DNA of 64,000 bases from Pseudomonas monsensis (lineage in GTDB: Bacteria; Pseudomonadota; Gammaproteobacteria; Pseudomonadales; Pseudomonadaceae): contig NZ_CP077087.1 of NCBI RefSeq assembly GCF_014268495.2, positions 2,607,501-2,671,500 on the forward strand, given 5' to 3'. Every line of letters begins with the position of its first letter. Position 1 is the stretch's first letter. The notes beneath the pieces are model-generated. The model was not told the DNA's origin and searched no databases. It saw only the letters and a program-made list of their open reading frames with translations. Of this stretch, positions 8,415 through 14,077 are shown one piece after another. Made by a program: the position numbers and the translations under genes.

Positions 8415-9257
8415 TTATGCCCTCTGAAGACGCTTGAGGGTGGCCTGATACATCTTCGTGCGCCGGTGGTTTTCCCCGTAGGTACCCGCCGCGGCAACGG
8501 TTCCTGCCTGAATGTGATCCAGATAGCTGAAAATCTTGCGCGGCGAGAGGAATTTGATGCCGTAACCCAAGTCGACCATCCGGTCCTGCAGGGTATAACC
8601 GGGCACTCGATCATCCATACAAAAGTGCAGGCCTTGAGACTTCATCAAGCGGACATTCCACAACGTGCAGAAACTTTTCAGATGCGTTTCTTTGTAAGGT
8701 CTTGGCTGTTTCGAACGCAGGCCCATACGCACTTTCGCTTTACGAACATAGTGCTTGCAGAAACGCGAAGTTAAACGCCAGGTGTCACGAACAATTCCGC
8801 GATTGAGTTGCTCGACACAACCGACTGCGGCCATGTCCGGTGTTTTTGTGCACTCACGCATCATCATGGCAAACACTTCTTTGTCGTAGACAAAGGTGTC
8901 GGTGTGCAGCAGAAACAGATAATCGGTGTCGACTTTGTCCAGCGCCAGATCCAGCGCTTTGCCGTGCGCAATGTGGCCGGGTTCTTTACCCGGCGAAGGA
9001 CGTTCGATCAGATTGATCCAGTCAAGCGAACGCAAGTAATCAAGACTGGCATCGGCCGAATCATTGTCCACGACCCACACCGGAATACGCAGCTCCATGA
9101 CATGTGGGTGCAATAACTCAAGACACATCCTGGTGATGTCAGGGGTTTTGTAATTTACCAAGACAAGACTGAAATTCGCTTGTGGCCGGGCTGGTAAATC
9201 GAACGCTCTCATATCAGAAGGACTCATCCGCGGTTCATGGGGCGACAGGGGTTTCAT
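8415..9257 (-). CDS. Family 2 glycosyltransferase
   Basis: This is a GT2-fold transferase of 280 residues. The domain starts near residue 27 with FSLVLVNYKTPDIT. VVDNDSADAS follows as the nucleotide-binding loop, and FLLHTDTFVYDKE carries the DxD-like metal site. There are no membrane helices, so it acts in the cytosol or at the inner face of the membrane. Donor and acceptor are unknown; this subgroup often adds sugars to surface polysaccharides. Three in-frame ATGs (9257, 9227, 9212) compete and none has a convincing ribosome site; the longest is given. It diverges from the VanW gene. Confidence 0.82.
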   Translation of the reverse strand: MKPLSPHEPRMSPSDMRAFDLPARPQANFSLVLVNYKTPDITRMCLELLHPHVMELRIPVWVVDNDSADASLDYLRSLDWINLIERPSPGKEPGHIAHGKALDLALDKVDTDYLFLLHTDTFVYDKEVFAMMMRECTKTPDMAAVGCVEQLNRGIVRDTWRLTSRFCKHYVRKAKVRMGLRSKQPRPYKETHLKSFCTLWNVRLMKSQGLHFCMDDRVPGYTLQDRMVDLGYGIKFLSPRKIFSYLDHIQAGTVAAAGTYGENHRRTKMYQATLKRLQRA

Positions 9258-9436
9258 GAGACGCGATGGTAGCGACGCAACCTTAGTCGAACCTTAATTT
9301 GCAGATTTCCTGAGCGCGGCGAATGTCTGAAAGCGTTCGATTTGCCTGGAAATGCCACGGGTGCCGGAGATCGTTACACGCTAAAATGCGCGCCCAACGG
9401 CTCAAGGAAGCAACGGCAAGCGCCGACGTATCACGG

Positions 9437-10249
9437 ATGAAACCACTTTCCCTCTATCACCCGGCCCTGTACTGGCTGCGCGTGTGGCAAAAAAGACTGT
9501 TCCGCCAGATCGCCTGGCGCTGCTCCGGCAAACGCTACGCAAGCCTTCGCGCACAGGCCGAGCGCCTGCCATTTCGCTACCTCAAACACACCTCGAAACT
9601 CATCCGCAAACTCGGCGACTCCGACCTTGTCCTGCAACACAACAAAGTCATCAACCTCAAACTGGCAGTCGCCGCCATCGACGGCGTCATCATCGCCCCC
9701 GGCGAACACTTCTCCTTCTGCCGCCTCGTCGGCCGCCCGACACGCGAACGCGGGTATGTGGAAGGCATGGAACTGTCCTTCGGCGAAGCTCGACGCGGGG
9801 TGGGCGGTGGCATTTGCCAACTGAGCAATCTGATTCACTGGATGGCCATTCATTCACCGCTGGTGGTGGTTGAACGCTCCAACCACAGCTTCGACCCGTT
9901 TCCGGATGAGGGGCGGGTGCTGCCATTCGGGTCCGGGGCGGCGATTTTCTACAACTACGTTGATCTGGTGCTGCACAACCCGACGGATCGGAGCTTTCAG
10001 CTGAAGTTGAAGGTGGGGGACACGCAGCTGGAGGGCGAGTTGCTGTGCGATCAGGTACGGGAGTATCGGTATCACGTGTTTCAGGAAGGGCATCGGTTTG
10101 TGCGGGAGGGTGCGCGGGTGTACCGGGAGAATGAGATTTGGCGGGAGGTGCGGGAGAAGGGACAGGTGGGGGAATTGGTGGAGAGGGTGAGGTTGTATCG
10201 GAATCGGGTGGTGGTTAAGTACGACGTGATGGACGAGTTGATCGGGTAG
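9437..10249 (+). CDS. VanW family protein
   Basis: The protein is 270 residues from the ATG at 9437 (MKPLSLYHPALYWLR). It carries the VanW core: VIIAPGEHFSFCRLVG, then VGGGICQLSNLIHWMAIHS and the FYNYVDLVLHNPTDRSF segment. VanW is named from glycopeptide-resistance clusters of Gram-positives, but its activity is unknown and it is also found in many proteobacteria without resistance. There is no signal peptide. An upstream TTG at 9323 would add 38 residues unlike the family. The 3' third of the gene has an unusual run of purine-rich codons. Confidence 0.85.
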   Translation: MKPLSLYHPALYWLRVWQKRLFRQIAWRCSGKRYASLRAQAERLPFRYLKHTSKLIRKLGDSDLVLQHNKVINLKLAVAAIDGVIIAPGEHFSFCRLVGRPTRERGYVEGMELSFGEARRGVGGGICQLSNLIHWMAIHSPLVVVERSNHSFDPFPDEGRVLPFGSGAAIFYNYVDLVLHNPTDRSFQLKLKVGDTQLEGELLCDQVREYRYHVFQEGHRFVREGARVYRENEIWREVREKGQVGELVERVRLYRNRVVVKYDVMDELIG

Positions 10250-10287
10250 GGCGCACAAACAGCTTCGCTGACGGTGGCGCCCATTGA

Positions 10288-10785
10288 TCAGTTCCTGAAA
10301 TAGAGCTCATCCAGTTGGCGTTTGCGTATCGACAGATACTCTTCCCAAATATTGGGGAAGTCTTCATCTTTGGTCAGCGGGAAGGTCAGATAGATGTACC
10401 TTCCAACCACACTGATATATTGCCTCGCACGTTTGAAGGCCGGTTGTTCGTAAGCTGCCACGCTTTCGTCGTAGATGTCATGGAAGTGACGGATGCTCAC
10501 TCGGTGTGGGGCGATCATGCCCCGCGAAAAATCGATCACCCAGCAGCTATCAACGGCTGTGCTCAAATAACCGTAAACACCATCGCTGGATAGACGAATG
10601 CACGATTTTGCCTGGATGCCGTCGTCATCGTTGACCAAAATGATCTGGTCCGCGAAGTAATTGATATTTCTGCCGTCAGGCCCTTGCAGGAGCAAGCTCC
10701 AGCCTTCGGCTCCCATGCGGAACTCACCGTTGTTATCAAAGGTTGCTGTCCATCCATTGGCTAGAGTGATCTGATGTTTATTCAT
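10288..10785 (-). CDS. Hypothetical protein, possible immunity gene
   Basis: This is a 165-residue soluble protein beginning MNKHQITLANGWTATFDNN. It is beta-rich in the first half and helical and charged at the end (EEYLSIRKRQLDELYF). I do not recognise the family. It is the last gene of the AT-rich row that trails the Rhs gene, where orphan immunity genes collect, so an immunity role is an inference from position only. Confidence 0.6.
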   Translation of the reverse strand: MNKHQITLANGWTATFDNNGEFRMGAEGWSLLLQGPDGRNINYFADQIILVNDDDGIQAKSCIRLSSDGVYGYLSTAVDSCWVIDFSRGMIAPHRVSIRHFHDIYDESVAAYEQPAFKRARQYISVVGRYIYLTFPLTKDEDFPNIWEEYLSIRKRQLDELYFRN

Positions 10786-10844
10786 GAGGACTGGTCAAAT
10801 ATCGAACGTACGGTGGTGTGAGGTAGTCGCATCAAATATCTTGC

Positions 10845-11315
10845 TCAAAGGTGTTCGAGGTTAATTAGACAGCCTTTGAGTTTTAATTGCTTGATCTCAT
10901 CATTGAATTTGTATTTTGGCAAGAATTCGTTTTTTATGTCGTAGTGCTGTCTAAGGAGGCGGAATAAGTTTCCTATGTTGTTTTTGCTTTTTTCGTCAAG
11001 GCTCTCAATTAAGTCGTAATTATTGTTCGACAGAAAAGCGATTTTGTTTTTAAGTGTGTAGTAAGCGCTTATGTTTGAAAGCAAGCCTTCTGCATCTGAA
11101 TAATCTTCTTTTAAGTGTTCTGCATATTTTTCAAATAAAGTTGTCAGCAGGTTTTGTGCTGCTTTTTGATGCTTTAAAACTCCGCACATTTCCTGCCAGT
11201 TGCTAATGAAGAGATGATCTCCCCAATCGGAGCCGCGGGCAAAATATTTCCCATTGCCTTTAAAGAAGTCAGATATTTCATGAAGTTCTAAAGCCGTTTC
11301 AAAGGTGGTTTTCAT
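10845..11315 (-). CDS. Hypothetical protein, paralogue of the next gene; possible immunity protein
   Basis: This is a 156-residue protein, largely helical, with the segment ISDFFKGNGKYFARGSDWGD. It is the same length as, and similar along its whole length to, the product of 11447-11917 (for example PDFFRGNGQYFTRDPDWGT). Its ATG overlaps by four bases the stop of a truncated frame reading ENLDDWKKTQ, which matches the end of the 35-codon gene in front of the paralogue. This is therefore one half of a duplicated two-gene unit. The family is unknown to me, and position behind rhs suggests immunity. Confidence 0.6.
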   Translation of the reverse strand: MKTTFETALELHEISDFFKGNGKYFARGSDWGDHLFISNWQEMCGVLKHQKAAQNLLTTLFEKYAEHLKEDYSDAEGLLSNISAYYTLKNKIAFLSNNNYDLIESLDEKSKNNIGNLFRLLRQHYDIKNEFLPKYKFNDEIKQLKLKGCLINLEHL

Positions 11316-11359
11316 TGAGTTTTTTTCCAGTCATCAAGATTTTCAATGACGCTGCGGAG

Positions 11360-11411
11360 AAAAGGGGGTGGATTTATTTTCAGTTTGTAGAAAATAAATC
11401 TGTCCCCTTTT
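11360..11411. repeat. Type A inverted repeat, imperfect copy
   Basis: The arms at 11360-11381 and 11390-11411 are 22 bases each around an 8-base loop. They follow the pattern AAAAGGGGACAGATTTATTT and its complement, with the left arm diverged (GGTGG for GACAG). It sits exactly where the truncated upstream frame of the 10845-11315 gene is cut. The same element occurs in perfect form at 12204-12255. Confidence 0.85.
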
Positions 11412-11446
11412 TGGTCACATTTTTACAGTGGGTTCCGTCTAAAGAA

Positions 11447-11917
11447 TTAGAGGCTCTCTATATTGGTTGGGCCGCCGTCATCAATGAGTTTTCTCATGCG
11501 GCGATTATAGAGTTCAAGATCTTGAATATCATTGTTGGCTTCGATTGTTTTTCTCAGAAAGGTCATGATATGAGAAATTTTCTGTTTCTCACTATCAGCA
11601 GCATCGCGTACAAGATCAAATCCATCTTTTGACAAGAATGGATGTTTATTTCTTAGGCGATAATAGCAGCCAATGTTTTCAAGCAGGTCGCTGGCGTCAT
11701 TTTTTGTAAACTCAACCGAGTTTACGTATACGCTAAAAGCATTCCTCAATATTTCGATCGAGCTTTTTAGCGATTTTAAATATCTGCATAGTCCTTGCCA
11801 ATTTATGATATGCAACTGGGTTCCCCAGTCGGGGTCTCTTGTGAAATATTGGCCATTACCTCTGAAGAAGTCAGGGAGTTCATTCTTTTTAAAAGCTATT
11901 TCAAAGTTGGTTGTCAT
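11447..11917 (-). CDS. Hypothetical protein, possible immunity protein
   Basis: This 156-residue protein (MTTNFEIAFKKNELPDFF) is paralogous to 10845-11315. Shared features are the PDFFRGNGQYF and DPDWGTQLHIINWQGLC segments and the charged C-terminal helix. Its start overlaps the stop of a 35-codon gene with an ATGA junction, so translation is coupled. No catalytic motif is visible, which fits an immunity or binding protein. The family is not one I can name. Confidence 0.6.
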   Translation of the reverse strand: MTTNFEIAFKKNELPDFFRGNGQYFTRDPDWGTQLHIINWQGLCRYLKSLKSSIEILRNAFSVYVNSVEFTKNDASDLLENIGCYYRLRNKHPFLSKDGFDLVRDAADSEKQKISHIMTFLRKTIEANNDIQDLELYNRRMRKLIDDGGPTNIESL

Positions 11918-12021
11918 TGAAGTTGTTCCCAGTCGTCAAATTGGCTTAAAAGCTTGTTCATGTCGGCGCCGTGGTCGATTTTTTCAGAGCCAATAAGAGC
12001 GGCCTCTTTTGTGCTGCTCAT
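11914..12021 (-). CDS. 35-residue small protein upstream of the 156-residue protein
   Basis: The ATG at 12021 is preceded by CTGGAGGTAAAACA, one of the best ribosome sites in this region. The frame (MSSTKEAALIGSEKID to DDWEQLQ) ends in an ATGA overlap with the next gene. A degenerate second copy, cut by a repeat, precedes the paralogue at 11315. Both the start site and the conservation of its end argue that it is translated. It may be a short accessory peptide, or the tail of a former toxin gene that gained its own start. Confidence 0.5.
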   Translation of the reverse strand: MSSTKEAALIGSEKIDHGADMNKLLSQFDDWEQLQ

Positions 12022-12083
12022 TGTTTTACCTCCAGGAACTCATTCTTTAGGATAGGAGCCTGCTTTATTTTTATTCGGTGTTT
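12022..12083 (-). pseudogene. Remnant 3' end of a coding frame, probable toxin tail
   Basis: Reading on the minus strand, about 20 codons (KHRIKIKQAPILKNEFLEVK) remain open from the edge of the repeat at 12084 and end in a TGA that overlaps the ATG of the 35-codon gene. The stop/start overlap is what is expected of a toxin gene next to its partner. The upstream part is gone and replaced by repeats. Its family cannot be told. Confidence 0.35.
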
Positions 12084-12181
12084 CAGGGACAGATCACGGT
12101 AAATAGCGAGAAGGAGTAGTGTTTCTAGAGGGCAGATTAAAGATGAAAAAAAGAAACCGAGAAAAGGGGACGGATTTATTT
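12084..12181. repeat. Type B element fused to a half type A element
   Basis: CAGGGACAGATCACGG at 12084-12099 begins a copy of the element seen whole at 13061-13150. It runs to GAAACCG near 12159, where the expected right arm is replaced by a half copy of the type A arm (AAAAGGGGACGGATTTATTT, 12162-12181). The two repeat families have therefore recombined or inserted into one another here. Confidence 0.7.
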
Positions 12182-12203
12182 GAGTGGAAAAGGGGGCAAG
12201 CAG

Positions 12204-12255
12204 AAAAGGGGACAGATTTATTTTCAGTGTGTCGAAAATAAATCTGTCCCCTTTT
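12204..12255. repeat. Type A inverted repeat, perfect copy
   Basis: Two 22-base arms (12204-12225 and 12234-12255) are perfect reverse complements around an 8-base loop, with core AAAAGGGGACAGATTTATTT. There is no coding capacity, so it is a MITE-like element. The left edge abuts another partial copy. Between it and the SUKH gene the minus strand keeps a short open stretch (DEVPIAISDVKFMNPADQ) that may be another lost gene end. Confidence 0.9.
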
Positions 12256-12380
12256 GTCTGATGCTGATCAGCAGGATTCATAAATTTTACATCGGAAATT
12301 GCAATGGGTACCTCATCACGCATCTAGAAAATATAATGTGGAATGCCTCGACTGCTTACTAGATAACTCACGGTTGAAAG

Positions 12381-12839
12381 TTAAGTTCTGAGTTCGACGT
12401 ATTCCTCAAAGAATGAATAGAAGTTTTCCGCTATTTTCTTAGACGGTTTGCGCTTAAACAGATCGTAGCTAATGACCTGTCCATTTCCCGTGGGGCCGCA
12501 ATCAATTGCCCAGCATACTTCGTCGTCTTTTAAATAAATTACGGCGAAATGACTAGGTAATTCAAACTCTGAACGGCAGTACATGGTGCTGTAATTTACA
12601 GTTCCGCCGTTATCTAGAGTTGCATCATTATTCTCAATTCCGCATATTTCTGAGTCTGCTGCACCACCACCACCGCATACACTCAAGAAGTCAACGAAAT
12701 CTTCAGGCAGCTTTATGCCTAGAATATTCTCGAGTATTTTAATTTGCTCGGCAGTGGCGGGGCCGAGCCAAAATGTTTCTTCATCGGAGTTATCGAGTTT
12801 CGTTATCAAGTCTTGGTATTTATGCATGGTTCTGCTCAC
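12381..12839 (-). CDS. SMI1/KNR4 (SUKH) family immunity protein
   Basis: This 152-residue SUKH-fold protein protects against nuclease toxins in polymorphic toxin systems. Family marks are the N-terminal helix with ATAEQIKILENILGIKLPED, then FVDFLSVCGGGG, a beta-rich centre (FAVIYLKDDEVCWAID) and a final FYSFFEEYVELR helix. The GTG at 12839 overlaps the stop of the preceding LHH nuclease tail with GTGA; an ATG four codons on (12827) is the alternative start. SUKH proteins are the usual partners of LHH nucleases, so this is very likely the cognate immunity gene left without its toxin. Confidence 0.85.
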   Translation of the reverse strand: MSRTMHKYQDLITKLDNSDEETFWLGPATAEQIKILENILGIKLPEDFVDFLSVCGGGGAADSEICGIENNDATLDNGGTVNYSTMYCRSEFELPSHFAVIYLKDDEVCWAIDCGPTGNGQVISYDLFKRKPSKKIAENFYSFFEEYVELRT

Positions 12840-13057
12840 TCAAAGTCTTTGGCTCGTTCTTTCCAATATGCCTTTCTAAATTTTGCATACTGTAGCTCAA
12901 GCTTAGGGTTGTTTCTGAAGCTATCACCGTCTTCAATCGTTCCATGAAGCTCTTTATGGTATTTCTTATGTACGGTACCAGTTAACTCTACCATCGGACC
13001 TGGCTCATCGCCTGTAACGTGGTGAAGGTTTATGTATTTCCCATCTGGACCAAGGTG
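12836..13057 (-). pseudogene. Truncated LHH-family (HNH/endonuclease VII) toxin tail
   Basis: Seventy-three codons without a start encode the end of an LHH nuclease toxin: INLHHVTGDEPGPMVEL carries the catalytic LHH. Next come HKKYHKELHG, then DGDSFRNNPKL, and a charged end in WKERAKDFE. The frame begins right after an in-frame TAA that lies at the edge of a type B repeat, so everything upstream (the Rhs or other carrier part) is missing. The stop overlaps the start of the SUKH immunity gene. It is not expressible on its own in this state. Confidence 0.8.
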
Positions 13058-13060
13058 TTA

Positions 13061-13150
13061 CAGGGACAGACCAAGTTAAATAGCGAGAAAGAGGAGAGTT
13101 TCCAAAGGGCAGATTATAGATACAAAAAAAGAAACCGTGGTCTGTCCCGT
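13061..13150. repeat. Type B inverted-repeat element, complete copy
   Basis: The element is about 90 bases, bounded by CAGGGACAGACCA on the left and GTGGTCTGTCCC (13137-13148) on the right. Its AT-rich interior includes the near-invariant AAGGGCAGATTATAGAT and AAAAAAAGAAACCG. Similar copies lie at 12084 and 13563. The termini look like those of short elements mobilised by REP-associated tyrosine transposases, but no transposase gene is in the window. Its left edge is the cut point of the LHH toxin tail. Confidence 0.8.
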
Positions 13151-13236
13151 GTTTTACTCGAGAGGGTGGATGGCAGTTCGGGGAAGACCATATTCAGACA
13201 AAACAAAATGTGACTTCATCCCCGGTTACACCTTTA

Positions 13237-13530
13237 CTATTTCAATTGGTAACTGAATTTCTCATACAGCCCAAAGCTTTCATCTTGATTTTTTACTCGA
13301 TCAAGAATGATTAATATTTTTCTATATGAGTCACCCATTAGCTCTTCTGAATGTTTTGAGTTTATCCAAATTAATTCAATTGGGCGCTCTACGTCGGTGC
13401 TGAGTAGATCCCAAAGCGCATTAAGATTATTTCCATAGTATTGAGTGGCAGAAAAAGCAGACGCTATCCGCTTATGGAATTCTTGCTCAGATGAGATGGA
13501 TAATCCATCAAGCTCAACTATAATTTTGAT
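13237..13530 (-). CDS. Barstar-like immunity protein with ATC in the start position
   Basis: The 97-codon frame encodes a barstar-fold inhibitor of RNase toxins. IIVELDGLSISSEQEFHKRI is followed by the hallmark YYGNNLNALWDLLS, and then the second beta-alpha unit IELIWINSKHSEEL. No ATG, GTG or TTG is available: the frame begins ATC AAA ATT ATA directly after the TAA of the preceding toxin tail, where barstars normally read ATG-Lys. AAGTGGAAG upstream could be the ribosome site. Either an ATG was lost by one base change, making this a decaying gene, or the rare codon is used weakly. Confidence 0.72.
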   Translation of the reverse strand: MKIIVELDGLSISSEQEFHKRIASAFSATQYYGNNLNALWDLLSTDVERPIELIWINSKHSEELMGDSYRKILIILDRVKNQDESFGLYEKFSYQLK

Positions 13531-13562
13531 TTACTTCCACTTTCCAATAGGGGTGAACCAAT
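13531..13562 (-). pseudogene. Remnant toxin C-terminus (about ten codons) before barstar
   Basis: The minus strand reads DWFTPIGKWK and a stop immediately before the barstar frame. It is cut on its upstream side by the type B repeat at 13563. Its place directly before a barstar gene suggests the end of a barnase-like or other RNase toxin. It is too short for a family assignment. Confidence 0.4.
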
Positions 13563-13650
13563 CAGGGACGGACCACTTTTACAGAGCGAAAAATTGAAGC
13601 TCATAAAGTGCAGATCACCTTCAGAATAAGAAAGCGTGGTCTGTCCCACG
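13563..13650. repeat. Type B inverted-repeat element, diverged copy
   Basis: The left end CAGGGACGGACCAC (13563-13576) and right end GTGGTCTGTCCC (13636-13647) enclose an AT-rich interior related to the copy at 13061. It lies between the barstar unit and the immunity gene of the intact Rhs protein. Confidence 0.8.
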
Positions 13651-13657
13651 TTTACGT

Positions 13658-14077
13658 TTAATTGTCTGAATTGTATTTTTCGATCATTTCTTTTGAACCA
13701 TCCCAGTTGGGAGGCGTTTCCCAAGTTTTATTTGTTTTTTTTCCTAGAATTACACCTTTTAATATCTGTTTTTCACTGAAGAAAACCCTTCCATCCCAAT
13801 CCTGGCTATCGAGAAAGCGCATGGCGATTACAGCTTCAGGCGATGTTTTTCTTAGTTCGCTAAGTAGCTCAGGATAACCGGGCATCGGTTTTTTAGCTTT
13901 GTTAGCTATATTTTTTTGTATGGATACTTCATTTATGTATTCGCTGCTGCTTTTTTTTATTGTGTAGCTATTTTTAAAAGAGAACTCTCCGTCGGTTTTG
14001 TGTGAAATGGATTTAACCGATTCATAAATATTTTTCGGTACGTCAAAGTTTTGTTCGAGAAAGTCTAAAAGCGTCAT
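13658..14077 (-). CDS. Probable immunity protein for the Rhs ADP-ribosyltransferase toxin
   Basis: This 139-residue protein (MTLLDFLEQNFDVPKNIYES) has no signal peptide or membrane helix, consistent with protection in the cytosol. Its ATG overlaps the rhs stop codon in ATGA, the standard coupling of effector and immunity genes. The family is unknown to me. The immunity role is inferred from the junction and from the presence of an intact toxin tip directly upstream. Confidence 0.75.
   Translation of the reverse strand: MTLLDFLEQNFDVPKNIYESVKSISHKTDGEFSFKNSYTIKKSSSEYINEVSIQKNIANKAKKPMPGYPELLSELRKTSPEAVIAMRFLDSQDWDGRVFFSEKQILKGVILGKKTNKTWETPPNWDGSKEMIEKYNSDN

Noticed and set aside
12018..12323. 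Minus-strand frame of 101 codons
   Set aside because: Most of it is a translation of the type A and B repeats; only the last 20 codons may be a real remnant.
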